Notes: generated by a model from the sequence alone, not told the origin. DNA of 64,000 nucleotides from Marinobacter mangrovi (GCF_016798325.1 NZ_JAERVO010000003.1:581608-645607), one strand, 5' to 3'; positions 1-8,633 are shown, counted from the first letter of the stretch. A program made the numbers and translations.

Positions 1-738
1 CAACTGGCGCAGGGCATTGGCCATCTGGGGCACGCAGAAATAGTGGGTGATGCCCAATGTGGGATCACCCAGGCGGGCCAGCGTGCGTTCCGGCTCGAAG
101 CCGTCGGAAACGGCCAAACGGCCGCCGTTATACAGTGCCGGCCGAACGCAGGTGATCAGGCCGATGACGTGGAACATCGGCGTGTCGCATAGAAACACGG
201 ACGCCGAGTCCACCTGGCACACCAACGACGCGTTGATGGCCGTTTCCATGATGCTCGCCTCGGTATGCAGGACGCCTTTGGGCGTCCCGGTGGTTCCCGA
301 GGTGTAGAGAATCAGGGACGGCAGCGATCGATCCAGTGGACGGGGAGCCATGGGCGGTTGGTTTTCCGCCGACTCCAGCAGGTTGTCGATGGGCTCGTGA
401 GCCAGCCCCATGTCGTCGGCGAGACGATCGCCGAACAACAGGGCCGGTTCACAATCCGCCAGCAGGGCATCAATCTCGGGTCGGGACAGGCGCCAGTTGA
501 GGGGCACAAAGAGGGCACCGCAGCGGGCGCAAGCCAGGTGCAGCGCAATCAGCTCGGCCCGGTTCTTCGACAGTGTGGCCACCCGGTCGCCGACAGCCAC
601 GCCGCGATGATGCAACTCGCTCGCCACCTGGCTGACGAATCGATCAAAGGCTGCGTAGGTCCAGCGTCGATCGAACGTCAGGTCTTCCACCGCCAGAACG
701 TCTGGCCGGATGCTGGCCTGAAACCCGAGAAAGTCCAT
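1..738 (-). CDS. AMP-dependent acyl-CoA synthetase, feruloyl-CoA synthetase-like (partial)
   Basis: This is the N-terminal 246 residues of an adenylate-forming acyl-CoA ligase; the gene runs off the left edge. It starts with MDFLGFQAS at the ATG at 736-738. The AMP-binding P-loop is visible as LYTSGTTGTPKGV around residue 145, and the later PMFHVIGL stretch is also typical of the family. The next two genes on the same strand encode a hydroxycinnamoyl-CoA hydratase/lyase and a vanillin-type dehydrogenase, so I infer that this enzyme activates ferulate or p-coumarate to the CoA thioester. The N-terminus looks like the roughly 500-residue acid-CoA ligases rather than the longer Pseudomonas-type Fcs. 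The family is sure; the substrate rests on context only. Confidence 0.85.
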   Translation of the reverse strand, partial: MDFLGFQASIRPDVLAVEDLTFDRRWTYAAFDRFVSQVASELHHRGVAVGDRVATLSKNRAELIALHLACARCGALFVPLNWRLSRPEIDALLADCEPALLFGDRLADDMGLAHEPIDNLLESAENQPPMAPRPLDRSLPSLILYTSGTTGTPKGVLHTEASIMETAINASLVCQVDSASVFLCDTPMFHVIGLITCVRPALYNGGRLAVSDGFEPERTLARLGDPTLGITHYFCVPQMANALRQL

Positions 739-751
739 GGTGATGGCTCCC

Positions 752-1591
752 TTACTGCGCTTGCTTGGATTTATCGTAGGCGCCCAGGCCCGGTTTGTAG
801 CTTTTTTCGTCGATGAACTGCCGGATGCCTTCCTTGCGGCCGTCGTTGTCAAAGCTGTTGGCCGCTTCCTGGGCGCGGACCAGATAGTCCTCGGCGTTGT
901 CGTAAGTCATTTCCTTGACCCGGCGAATCGCATCCTTGGTGGCCTTGAGGGCCACCGGGTTCTTCTCCAGCAGAACCTGACAGACGGCAACCACACGCTC
1001 CTTCAACTGGTCGGCCGGCAGCGATTCGTTGACCAGGCCCCATTCGGCGGCGGTCTTGCCGTCGATGTTTTCGCCCATCATGGCGTGGTACAGGGCCTGC
1101 CGCAGGGGCATCAGATCGGCCACGACCTTGCTGGCCCCGCCGCCGGGCAGGATGCCCCAGTTGATTTCGCTCAGGCCGAAGATCGCGTCGTCACTGGCGA
1201 AGGCGAGATCGCAGGAGAAGAGCGGGCCGTAGCCGCCGCCGAAACACCAGCCGTTGACCATGGCGACCGTCGGTTTCTGGTACCAGCGCAGTCGGCGCCA
1301 CCAGCCGTAGGATTCACGCTGGGCCTGGCGCGTTGCACCCAGCCCCTGGGCTTCGGTTTCACGGAAATATTCCTTCAGATCCATGCCGGCGGACCAGGCG
1401 GAGCCTTCGCCGGTCAGGACCAGCACCCCCACATCGTCCCGGAACTCCAGCTCGTCGAGTACCCGCATCATCTGGCGATTCAGTTTGGGGCTCATGCAGT
1501 TGCGTTTTTCCGGCCGGTTGAACCGGACCCAGGCGATTCGGTTTTCAACCGTGTAGGCAACCGTTTCGGCTTCGCTTCTTTCAATGGTCAT
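752..1591 (-). CDS. ech: p-Hydroxycinnamoyl-CoA hydratase/lyase (feruloyl-CoA hydratase/aldolase)
   Basis: Crotonase-fold enzyme of 279 residues, the usual length for Ech/HCHL (about 276). It hydrates feruloyl-CoA or p-coumaroyl-CoA and then cleaves it to vanillin or 4-hydroxybenzaldehyde plus acetyl-CoA. The family-specific stretches are present: SAWSAGMDLKEYFRE near residue 64, the oxyanion-hole region NGWCFGGGYGP near 113, Glu142 in SEINWG and Tyr236 in EDYLVRA, which fit the catalytic Glu and Tyr known for this family. The start ATG is at 1589-1591. It lies 13 bases upstream of the CoA ligase gene and 25 bases downstream of the aldehyde dehydrogenase gene, forming a vdh-ech-fcs order. Confidence 0.95.
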   Translation of the reverse strand: MTIERSEAETVAYTVENRIAWVRFNRPEKRNCMSPKLNRQMMRVLDELEFRDDVGVLVLTGEGSAWSAGMDLKEYFRETEAQGLGATRQAQRESYGWWRRLRWYQKPTVAMVNGWCFGGGYGPLFSCDLAFASDDAIFGLSEINWGILPGGGASKVVADLMPLRQALYHAMMGENIDGKTAAEWGLVNESLPADQLKERVVAVCQVLLEKNPVALKATKDAIRRVKEMTYDNAEDYLVRAQEAANSFDNDGRKEGIRQFIDEKSYKPGLGAYDKSKQAQ

Positions 1592-1616
1592 TACAGGTCC
1601 TCAATGTACGTCAGGG

Positions 1617-3014
1617 TTAGAAAGGGAAATGGCCGGATTCGGTGTCGACGGTGATCCAGCGCAGTTCGGTAAACTGGTCAATGCCCGCCTGGCCGCCGAA
1701 GCGGCCGTAGCCGGAGTCACCCAGGCCGCCGAAAGGCATCTGGGCCTCGTCATGGACGGTCGGGCCGTTGACGTGGCAGATGCCGGAACGGATCCGCTTC
1801 GCCAGTTTCAGCCCGCGGGACAGATCCCGGGTGAACAGGGAGGCGCTCAGGCCGTACTGGCTGTCGTTGGCGATCTCGATGGCATGGTCTTCATCCCGGG
1901 CCCGGATCATGGCAACCACGGGGCCGAAGCTTTCATCCCGGTAGATGTCCATGGCGGCGGTGACGCCGTCCAGCACGGTGGCAGGCATCAACAGGGAGTC
2001 TTCGGTGCCGCCGGTCAGTACGGTGGCGCCCTTGCCCACGGCATCCCGGATCAGGGCGTTGACCCGCTCCATGGTGCTTTGGCCGATGACGGCGCCGAGC
2101 GGGGCCTTGCCTTCACGGGGATCGCCGGTCTTCAGGCCTCGGACCTTCTCCGTGAATTTGGCGGCGAAGGCATCGGCGACGGCGTCGACCACCACCAGCC
2201 GTTCGGTGGACATGCAGATCTGCCCCTGATTCATGAAGGCGCCGAAAGCCGCGGCGTTGACGGCTTCATCCAGGTCGGCGTCTTCCAGCACGACGAACGG
2301 CGCCTTGCCACCCAGTTCCAGCAGGCAGGGTTTGAGATGTTCCGCCGCCCGCTTGGCGATAATGCGCCCGACCTCGGTGGAACCGGTGAAGTTGATGCGT
2401 TTGATCAGCGGGTGGTCGATCAGGGCGCCCACCACCTCACCGGCGTTTTCCGGGGCGTTGGTCACCAGGCTGACCGTGCCGGGCGGGAAATCGGCATCAT
2501 TCAGGGCCTCCGCGATCAGGCTGTGGGTGCGGGGGCAGATTTCGGACGCCTTCAGGATGACGCCGTTACCGCAGGCCAGGGCGGTGGCGATGGCGCGAAC
2601 GCCCAGAATGATCGGGGCGTTCCAGGGCGCGATGCCGAGGATGACGCCGACCGGGTCCCGATGGGTCATGGCCAGGCAGCCGGGCTTGTCGGACGGGATG
2701 ACCTCACCGTTGATCCGCGTGGTCAGCGAGGCCGCCTCGCGCAGCATGGACGCGGCCAGGGTCAGGTTGAACAGGGCCCAACCTTCGGTGGCTCCGGTTT
2801 CTTCCATCATTGCCTTGACGAAGGCGTCCTGGCGGGCTTCCAGGGCACTGGCGGCCCGGAACAGCACCGCGCGGCGGGTGTTGGGGCCCTGTTTCGACCA
2901 GGCCTCGAAGCCGGCCTGGGCCTGCTCGGCCAAGGGAGCCATGTCGGCGGCTTTCATGGCGGGTGCTTCACTGGCGACGTCACCGGTGATCGGGTTGATG
3001 CGTTGAAAGTTCAT
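1617..3014 (-). CDS. vdh: Vanillin/benzaldehyde dehydrogenase (NAD(P)+-dependent)
   Basis: Aldehyde dehydrogenase superfamily protein of 465 residues that would oxidise vanillin or 4-hydroxybenzaldehyde, the product of the downstream ech gene, to the aromatic acid. Visible motifs are APWNAPIILGVRA in the cofactor-binding half, the FTGSTEVGR loop, LELGGKAPFVV with the general-base Glu, and GQICMSTERL with the nucleophilic Cys; the GQICMST form is typical of the Vdh group. I chose the ATG at 3012-3014 (MNFQRINP) because GAGG lies 7 bases before it; a TTG at 3030-3032 would add six residues. No vanAB demethylase is in view, so the fate of vanillate is not shown here. Confidence 0.93.
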   Translation of the reverse strand: MNFQRINPITGDVASEAPAMKAADMAPLAEQAQAGFEAWSKQGPNTRRAVLFRAASALEARQDAFVKAMMEETGATEGWALFNLTLAASMLREAASLTTRINGEVIPSDKPGCLAMTHRDPVGVILGIAPWNAPIILGVRAIATALACGNGVILKASEICPRTHSLIAEALNDADFPPGTVSLVTNAPENAGEVVGALIDHPLIKRINFTGSTEVGRIIAKRAAEHLKPCLLELGGKAPFVVLEDADLDEAVNAAAFGAFMNQGQICMSTERLVVVDAVADAFAAKFTEKVRGLKTGDPREGKAPLGAVIGQSTMERVNALIRDAVGKGATVLTGGTEDSLLMPATVLDGVTAAMDIYRDESFGPVVAMIRARDEDHAIEIANDSQYGLSASLFTRDLSRGLKLAKRIRSGICHVNGPTVHDEAQMPFGGLGDSGYGRFGGQAGIDQFTELRWITVDTESGHFPF

Positions 3015-3420
3015 AGGTGCCTCGCTTGACAAGGTTTCCGGTTAAAGGACGGCTTGGGCGACGGTGCCGGCCCGCTGCCCGGTGATCCGGCGCGCCACCG
3101 CATCCTGACGGGGGCGCCGCGGCAGGAAGAGGGCGCTGGCCGGCGTCAGGGAACTGAAAGTGACGCGACCCGATTCGCTGCGCGTCTGCTCGAGCGTCCG
3201 CAAAGGGAGCTTGTCCATAGTCATGTGCTTCTTGTCGTTGTTGGACGGGGGCCCGCGGGGTCGTGGCGAGCCGGCCGATGTCTTCAAGATAGTGCGACGG
3301 GAGGTGGGACAGAATGGCAGAAGTAGACGAAAAAATTTGCATTTCCCGCCATCTGTTTAAAGGTGCAAAGAATAATGGACAGGTATTACCGGCATCCGGG
3401 CCGGAGAGGAAGCGGGCGTC
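3015..3420. other. Intergenic region between vdh and the AraC-type regulator
   Basis: About 400 bases without a convincing gene. It should hold the promoter of the vdh-ech-ligase operon and the end of the regulator gene. A 61-codon open frame on the minus strand (3042-3227) has only a poor ribosome-binding site and no recognisable family. The part from 3330 to 3380 is AT-richer than its surroundings. I found no sigma-54 element with correct spacing and no clear operator. Confidence 0.5.
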
Positions 3421-4449
3421 TCAGCGTCCCTGCCGGAACTTGTCCCGGTAGCGGCGTGGCGAATCGCCGGTCCAGCTGCGAAACGCCCGGGTGAAAACGG
3501 CGGGGTCGGAAAAACCGACCCGTTCTGCGACATCGTGGATGGCCATGTCGTCCGGGCCGACCAGCCACCGGATCGCGAGGTCTCGGCGCACCACGTTCTT
3601 GATCTGCTGAAAGGACGCCCCCTCTTCGGAAAGACGGCGCGTCAGCGTGCGGGTGGTCATGTGCAGTGCCGCGGCGGCCTGATCGATCGTCAGCCCCCCG
3701 TCGGCCAGCTCCTTGGTCAGGATCCGCTTGAGTTCCGTGGTGACGCTGTAGTCCGTCTTGTAACGCCGGAACAGTTCCCGCGGGCAGTTGTTCATGAAGG
3801 ATTTGAGGGAGCCTTCATTCTGTTTGACCGGCCGGTTGAGGTAGCTGTTGGAGAACACCAGGCTCAGGTCGTCACAGTCGAATTGATGAACGCCGGGATA
3901 CAGGTAGCTGTATTCGCCGACATGGGCCGGGGCCGGGTAATTAAAGCGGGTTTCGACTAGGGGCAGGCTGTCGGCAATCAGCCAGGAGGCATAGCGGTGC
4001 CAGGAGAGCAACGCGATTTCGGCGAACAGGTGCTTATAGTCGAGCTCTGGGCGGGGCAGGTTGATCGACAGCAGCGTATGGCGCCCGTCGTCCGTCAGGG
4101 AGATCAGTTCCCGCCGGGTGACGAGGTTGTAGAATCGGCAGCCCAGGGCCAGTGCCTGGCCCAGCGTTGGCTGGTGCACTGTGAGCTGGCCCATCATGTA
4201 ATAGGTGCCGGCCGGCAGCGAACAGCCCGCCAGTCCCATGGCCTCGTCCTGCATCCGGTCCCAGACGTACTTCTGGAAGTTGGCCAGCTTTTCCGTGGGA
4301 ATCCGCTGCTCCGGCTGGTCGATCACGGACAGCGGAAGGCCCGCCTCGGCCAGCAGGGGTATGGGGTCCACCCCCTGCTGTCTTGTGGCATGGAACAGGG
4401 AGCTGACGTAGTGATTGGCTCCGGTCCCGAAGTCTTCCTTCTCGTGCAT
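3421..4449 (-). CDS. AraC-family transcriptional regulator (arabinose-binding-domain type)
   Basis: A regulator of 342 residues with the N-terminal ligand domain typical of the OruR/ArgR-like AraC group and a C-terminal double helix-turn-helix of about 100 residues. The DNA-binding part includes LTIDQAAAALHMTTRTLTRR and IHDVAERVGFSDPAVFTRAF followed by W-TGDSPRRYR. I placed the start at the ATG at 4447-4449 (MHEKEDF); an ATG at 4507-4509 would add 20 residues but has no ribosome-binding site. It lies directly upstream of the vdh-ech-ligase genes on the same strand, so it probably activates them in response to a hydroxycinnamate-derived inducer. The target and inducer are inferred. Confidence 0.88.
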   Translation of the reverse strand: MHEKEDFGTGANHYVSSLFHATRQQGVDPIPLLAEAGLPLSVIDQPEQRIPTEKLANFQKYVWDRMQDEAMGLAGCSLPAGTYYMMGQLTVHQPTLGQALALGCRFYNLVTRRELISLTDDGRHTLLSINLPRPELDYKHLFAEIALLSWHRYASWLIADSLPLVETRFNYPAPAHVGEYSYLYPGVHQFDCDDLSLVFSNSYLNRPVKQNEGSLKSFMNNCPRELFRRYKTDYSVTTELKRILTKELADGGLTIDQAAAALHMTTRTLTRRLSEEGASFQQIKNVVRRDLAIRWLVGPDDMAIHDVAERVGFSDPAVFTRAFRSWTGDSPRRYRDKFRQGR

Positions 4450-4559
4450 GGCGGGATTAAGCGCTCCCAATACGGCATCGGCAAACCACGGCCAGCCGGC
4501 GCCCGGCATGGGGCCCGGTCGATCCGGTTTGGCCGGCGTTCGGGCCCCGGGGAGAGCCC

Positions 4560-4961
4560 TCAGTTCTGCTGCGGCACTTCCCGGATGCGGCCGTGTTCGT
4601 CGATGGCCACGAATACGAACAGGGATTCAGTGACCTTGCGCATGCGGTCCTTGTCCCGGTCCAGGGTCCAGACTTCCACGTTGATCTTCATGGAGCTGCG
4701 GCCGATGTCCACCAGGTCGGTGTAGCAGGCCACCTGCGAGCCCACCCGCAGGGGAGACAGGAACTCCATGCGTTCGATCGCCACCGTGGCATTACGCCCG
4801 CGGGAGAGACGGCCGGCCGTTGTGGCGGCGGCCATGTCCATCTGTTTTACCAGCCAGCCGGCAAAGACGTCGCCGTTGGCATTGGTGTCCGAGGGCAGGG
4901 GCACGACCTGCAGGGCAAGCTGGCCCCGGGGATTGGGTTTGTCGTCGTCCGTCAGATTCAT
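4560..4961 (-). CDS. yciA: Acyl-CoA thioesterase, YciA-like hotdog protein
   Basis: Small hotdog-fold protein of 133 residues matching the YciA/BFIT group, which hydrolyses a range of acyl-CoA thioesters in the cytosol. Features seen are the LPSDTNANGDVFAGWLVKQMD stretch, containing the conserved Asn-Ala-Asn-Gly-Asp and Asp residues of the active site, and the VFVAIDEHGR end. Its start ATG at 4959-4961 lies 67 bases after the stop of the TRAP permease gene on the same strand, so it may be co-transcribed with the transporter. A role in trimming CoA esters from the substrate carried by the transporter is possible but not shown. Confidence 0.88.
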   Translation of the reverse strand: MNLTDDDKPNPRGQLALQVVPLPSDTNANGDVFAGWLVKQMDMAAATTAGRLSRGRNATVAIERMEFLSPLRVGSQVACYTDLVDIGRSSMKINVEVWTLDRDKDRMRKVTESLFVFVAIDEHGRIREVPQQN

Positions 4962-5028
4962 GGATGTGTTTCGCCAGTCAAACTCTTATTGATTATGAAA
5001 TGTGCGTGCGGAGCCGTGGCCCGATGGC

Positions 5029-6414
5029 TTATCCGTACAGCGCATCGGGCAGACCAGTGGCCAGTACCGGCCAGATGGCCAGCAAAATGAGCATGATCAG
5101 CTGAATGATAATGAAAGGGATCACGCCACGATAGATCTGGGAGGTTTTAATTTCCGGCGGCGCCACGCCACGCAGGTAGAACAGCGAGAAGCCGAAGGGG
5201 GGCGTCAGGAACGACGTTTGCAGGTTCAGGGCAATCATGATGCCCAACCAGACCGGGTCCAGCCCCATCTTCAGCAGCACCGGCGCCACGATCGGCACCA
5301 CCACGAACGTGATCTCGATGAAGTCCAGGATAAAGCCCAGCAGGAAGATCACGACCATGACCACGATCATCGCCCCGACCACACCGCCGGGCATGTCGTT
5401 GAAGATGCCGTGGATCAGTTCATCGCCCCCATAGCCGCGAAACACCAGGGAGAAGATGGCGGCACCCACCAGGATCAGGAACACCATGCAGGTGACCCGG
5501 GTGGTCTGCTGACAGACGTCGCGCAGCACGGTCATGCCCAGTTGCCGGCGGACGCCGGCCAGTATGGTCGCTCCCAGGGCACCGACACCGGCGGCTTCGG
5601 TGGGCGTGGCAATGCCCGCGAGGATCGAGCCCAGTACCGCCACGATCAGGATCATGGGCGGCGTCAGGTCACGCCACAGGTTGAGATCCCGCTCGCTCTT
5701 TTCTTCCTCGGTCCGGTTGTCGGACGGGGCGGCGGACGGTTTGATGAAGGCGACGGCGACGATGTAGAGGATGTACAGCACCACCAGCAGTAACCCGGGG
5801 ATCAGGGCGCCGACAAACAGGTCGCCCACCGAGACGGTGTCCGGGCTGAAAATGCCCTGCATCCGCTGGGCCCGCTGGTAGGCGCTGGACATGACGTCTC
5901 CCAGCAGCACCAGCGCAATCGAGGGTGGAATGATCTGGCCCAGGGTGCCGGTGGCGCAGATGGTGCCGGTGGCCAGGGACGGGCTGTAACCCCGCTTGAT
6001 CATCGTGGGCAGGGAAATCAGGCCCATGGTGACCACGGTGGCGCCGACGATGCCGGTACTGGCCGCCAGCAGCATACCGACGATGGCCACGGATACGCCG
6101 AGGCCGCCGCGCACGCCCTTGAACAGGTCGGCCATGCTTTCCAGCAGGTTCTCGGCGATTTTCGACTGCTGCAGCATGCAGCCCATAAAGATGAACAACG
6201 GCACCGCAATCAGGGTTTCATTGGTCATCAGCCCGTACAGGCGGTTGGGCGTGGCGCCCAGGAAGCTGGTATCGAACACGCCGAACAGCATGCCGCCAAA
6301 GGCAAAGGCCAGGGCGGTACCGGCCAGCGAGAACGCCACGGGGAAGCCTGCCATCAAAACGATGCAGACCACTCCGAACATGATCAGCGGGAGGAACTCG
6401 ACAACGGGACTCAC
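5029..6414 (-). CDS. dctM: TRAP transporter large permease subunit (DctM family)
   Basis: Integral inner-membrane protein of 461 residues with about twelve hydrophobic segments. The DctM pattern is clear: PLFIFMG early, GLISLPTMIKRGYSPSLATG in the first half, the conserved GQIIPPSIALV motif, and TPTEAAGVGALGA in the middle. Together with the small subunit it forms the sodium-driven permease of a TRAP carboxylate-type importer. The start ATG overlaps the stop of the upstream small subunit by four bases, indicating translational coupling. The solute-binding DctP gene that normally completes such systems is not found on either side in this window. Confidence 0.94.
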   Translation of the reverse strand: MSPVVEFLPLIMFGVVCIVLMAGFPVAFSLAGTALAFAFGGMLFGVFDTSFLGATPNRLYGLMTNETLIAVPLFIFMGCMLQQSKIAENLLESMADLFKGVRGGLGVSVAIVGMLLAASTGIVGATVVTMGLISLPTMIKRGYSPSLATGTICATGTLGQIIPPSIALVLLGDVMSSAYQRAQRMQGIFSPDTVSVGDLFVGALIPGLLLVVLYILYIVAVAFIKPSAAPSDNRTEEEKSERDLNLWRDLTPPMILIVAVLGSILAGIATPTEAAGVGALGATILAGVRRQLGMTVLRDVCQQTTRVTCMVFLILVGAAIFSLVFRGYGGDELIHGIFNDMPGGVVGAMIVVMVVIFLLGFILDFIEITFVVVPIVAPVLLKMGLDPVWLGIMIALNLQTSFLTPPFGFSLFYLRGVAPPEIKTSQIYRGVIPFIIIQLIMLILLAIWPVLATGLPDALYG

Positions 6415-6965
6415 AGGGTATCCTCCGCGGCCGGACCGGTTTCCTTGGGAATCGCGCCGGCCAGAACGGCAATATTGCGCATCACTTCAGCGATGCCCTG
6501 GATCACCATAAACACGCACATGAGCGGGATCAGGGTCTTGAGCAGATAAACCAGGGGAATGCCGCTGGTCTCCGGGGAGCGCTCCTGGATCGCCCAGGAA
6601 CTCTCCACGTAGCCCAGGCTGACAAAGAAGATGAAGATCATCACCGGCATCAGCAGGAAGAGCGTGCCGAGCAGATCCACCAGGGCCTTGCCTTTACCGG
6701 ACAGACGCGTGTAGAGAATATCCACCCGCACGTGTTCGTTGTATTTCAGGGTATAGGCGCTGGCCAGCAGGAACACGATCGAGTGCAGGTACATGACGCT
6801 TTCCTGCATGAAGATCGACGAGTGGTTGAACAGGTAGCGCAGCACAACGACGGCAAAGGTCAGGACCACCATACCGATGTTGAGCCAGGCCAGGGTGCGT
6901 CCAGTGCGTTCCGTGAATTCGTCCAGGTAGCCGGTGAGGCGAAGGAGAAGGCTGTTTTGAGTCAT
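6411..6965 (-). CDS. dctQ: TRAP transporter small permease subunit (DctQ family)
   Basis: Membrane protein of 184 residues with four hydrophobic segments, the usual form of a DctQ subunit. Recognisable stretches are LAWLNIGMVVLTFAVVVLRY, the QESVMYLHSIVFLLASAYTL segment, and NEHVRVDILY, which is typical of the family. It overlaps the DctM gene by four bases. The start ATG at 6963-6965 has no clear ribosome-binding site (TATAAAAACC precedes it), so it may be a leaderless or weakly initiated message. The substrate cannot be told from the permease subunits. Confidence 0.92.
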   Translation of the reverse strand: MTQNSLLLRLTGYLDEFTERTGRTLAWLNIGMVVLTFAVVVLRYLFNHSSIFMQESVMYLHSIVFLLASAYTLKYNEHVRVDILYTRLSGKGKALVDLLGTLFLLMPVMIFIFFVSLGYVESSWAIQERSPETSGIPLVYLLKTLIPLMCVFMVIQGIAEVMRNIAVLAGAIPKETGPAAEDTL

Positions 6966-7231
6966 GGTTTTTATAGTGATTTGTTGTTTGAGTGGGCGCC
7001 GCGATAACCGGCTCCCCAGCTCTCATGTTAGTGGCATCGGACGCATCTGCAACAAAAATGATCGCCCCGACCGACCAATGGCTAAGAGGGTCGGATGGGC
7101 GGGCCATAAAGGATGACGGTTTCCGTTTCATGACACGTGGGGCTCGCTGATGGCTTATATCAATCGCCGTGTTCTGCATCAAAGCGCCGTGTTGACAGCG
7201 CGCACCAAAAAAATCTAGACGGTGGTGCTTG
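6966..7231. other. Divergent intergenic region dctQ / pstS
   Basis: This stretch separates the minus-strand TRAP genes from the plus-strand pst operon. Its right end carries a TTGACA-like hexamer at 7192-7197 with a weak TCTAGA at 7214-7219, which could give basal pstS transcription upstream of the Pho box. No further gene is seen. Confidence 0.4.
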
Positions 7232-7249
7232 CTGTAATATAAGTGTCAC
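7232..7249 (+). promoter_or_regulatory. Pho box (PhoB-binding site) before pstS
   Basis: The sequence CTGTAAT-ATAA-GTGTCAC consists of two 7-base direct repeats at 11-base spacing. Each repeat matches the CTGTCA(T/C) consensus of PhoB at six of seven positions and the spacer is AT-rich as expected. A TAGTCT hexamer at 7260-7265, ten bases after the box, is at the distance of the -10 element in known PhoB-dependent promoters. PhoB and PhoR are encoded at the right end of this window. Confidence 0.85.
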
Positions 7250-7373
7250 AAAGAGTCCTTAGTCTTCTCACTCATCGGCTCACGACTGCCGGTTTGTAAA
7301 GCGGGCCTGGTTGACGCACACATTCACAACGACCAGCAGAGCCCGCGAAAAATCGCATGTATGGAGGCTCAAC

Positions 7374-8426
7374 GTGAAAACTATTAAGACAGCTGTCGCC
7401 AGTGTTGCGGTAGCCGGCGCCCTGGCTGCCGTATCCACGCCGACCCTGGCTCGTGACACTATCAACATCGTCGGTTCGTCCACGGTTTACCCGTTCGCGA
7501 CGGTTGTGGCTGAGCGTTTCGGCCGTAACACCAAATTCCCCACTCCGAAGCTGGAATCCACCGGTTCCGGCGGCGGTCTGAAGCTGTTCTGTGCCGGCGT
7601 CGGCACCGAGCACCCTGACATCACCAACGCATCCCGTCGCATGAAGCCGAGCGAGTTCGAACGCTGCCAGAGCAATGGCGTGAAGGACATCGTCGAAGTG
7701 AAAATCGGCAGTGACGGCATCGTGATCGCCAGTTCCAACAAGGCTGAAAACCTGGATGTGAACCTGAAAGAACTGTACCTGGCCCTCGCCAAGCAGGTTC
7801 CGGATCCCGACGGTGGTGACAAGCTGGTCGCCAACCCGTACAAGAACTGGAGCGACGTGGATTCCAGCCTGCCTAACAAGCCGATCCGTGTGATGGGCCC
7901 GCCGCCGACGTCCGGTACCCGCGACGCGTTTGTCGAGCTGGCCATGGAAGGTGGCTGTGAAGAAGTGGCCAACATCGAAGAACTGGCTGGCGACAAGAAA
8001 GACGAAGTCTGCCAGGGCATCCGTGAAGACGGCGCCTTCATCGAAGCCGGCGAGAACGACAACCTGATCGTTCAGAAGCTGGCCAGCGACACCAGCGCCT
8101 ACGGCATTTTCGGCTACAGCTTCCTGGAAGAGAACTCCGGTACCCTGCAGGCCGCCACCATCAACGGTGAGCAGCCGACCCAGGACGCCATCTCCAGCGA
8201 CGCCTACCCGCTGGCCCGTTCACTGTGGTTCTACGTGAAGAAGGCGCACGTGGGCGTGATCCCGGGGATCCCCGAGTATGTGGGCGAGTTCACCAGCGAA
8301 AGCACCTGGGGCCCGAACGGCTACCTGGCAGACGTTGGCCTGATTGCACTGCCGCGCGATGCCCGCGTTCAGCAGGCCAAGAACGCCAAGGCGATGACGC
8401 CGATGACCGGAGACGAGCTGAAATAA
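7374..8426 (+). CDS. pstS: Phosphate ABC transporter, periplasmic phosphate-binding protein PstS
   Basis: Periplasmic phosphate-binding protein of 350 residues. It has a signal peptide (KTIKTAVASVAVAGALA... cut after PTLA) and the anion-binding loop NIVGSSTVYPFA; TGSGGGLKLF and SGTRDAF carry further phosphate contacts. The start is the GTG at 7374-7376: GGAGG lies six bases before it and the signal peptide follows directly. It is the first gene of pstS-pstC-pstA-pstB-phoU and lies 125 bases after the Pho box, so it should be induced by phosphate starvation. A hairpin after the gene probably makes its transcript more abundant than that of the permease genes. Confidence 0.96.
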   Translation: MKTIKTAVASVAVAGALAAVSTPTLARDTINIVGSSTVYPFATVVAERFGRNTKFPTPKLESTGSGGGLKLFCAGVGTEHPDITNASRRMKPSEFERCQSNGVKDIVEVKIGSDGIVIASSNKAENLDVNLKELYLALAKQVPDPDGGDKLVANPYKNWSDVDSSLPNKPIRVMGPPPTSGTRDAFVELAMEGGCEEVANIEELAGDKKDEVCQGIREDGAFIEAGENDNLIVQKLASDTSAYGIFGYSFLEENSGTLQAATINGEQPTQDAISSDAYPLARSLWFYVKKAHVGVIPGIPEYVGEFTSESTWGPNGYLADVGLIALPRDARVQQAKNAKAMTPMTGDELK

Positions 8427-8451
8427 GCCAGCTCAGACATGCAGTCACAGG

Positions 8452-8483
8452 AAGTGCGGGGCCGATATCGGCTCCGCACTTTT
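8452..8483 (+). terminator. Hairpin/terminator between pstS and pstC
   Basis: A 15-bp inverted repeat with one G-T wobble (AAGTGCGGGGCCGAT paired with ATCGGCTCCGCACTT), ending in a short T run. It can act as a partial terminator or as a 3' stabiliser so that the binding protein is made in excess over the membrane components. No second Pho box is evident between here and pstC. Confidence 0.8.
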
Positions 8484-8633
8484 CGCATATTGAAGGCCGC
8501 ATCAAAAGATGACTTTGTGACTCAGTCGAAGCAGCAGGCTAGACTGGTGTCCCACACAAGGGAGTCCCTGCAACGGTCTGATTCAGACGGGTCATTGCAG
8601 AGGCTTCTTTGAATTCACCGAAAGAGAGACAAC

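Noticed and set aside
737-3029. Long open frames on the plus strand opposite ech and vdh (305 and 481 codons)
   Set aside because: They are antisense to genes with full family motifs, have Gly/Asp-rich compositions typical of reverse frames in GC-rich DNA and no ribosome-binding sites.
3042-3227. 61-codon minus-strand frame between the AraC-type gene and vdh
   Set aside because: No ribosome-binding site of note, no known family; more likely part of the vdh promoter and leader region.
3325-3355. Sigma-54 promoter before vdh
   Set aside because: A GG and a GC doublet are present but ten, not twelve, bases apart.
7311-7373. TTG-initiated extension of PstS
   Set aside because: It would bury the signal peptide; the GTG at 7374 has an ideal ribosome-binding site and is followed directly by the signal sequence.
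8540-8556. CTAGACTGGTGTC as a fourth AcuR/NemR-type operator
   Set aside because: Only the left half fits; spacing and right arm do not match the other three sites.
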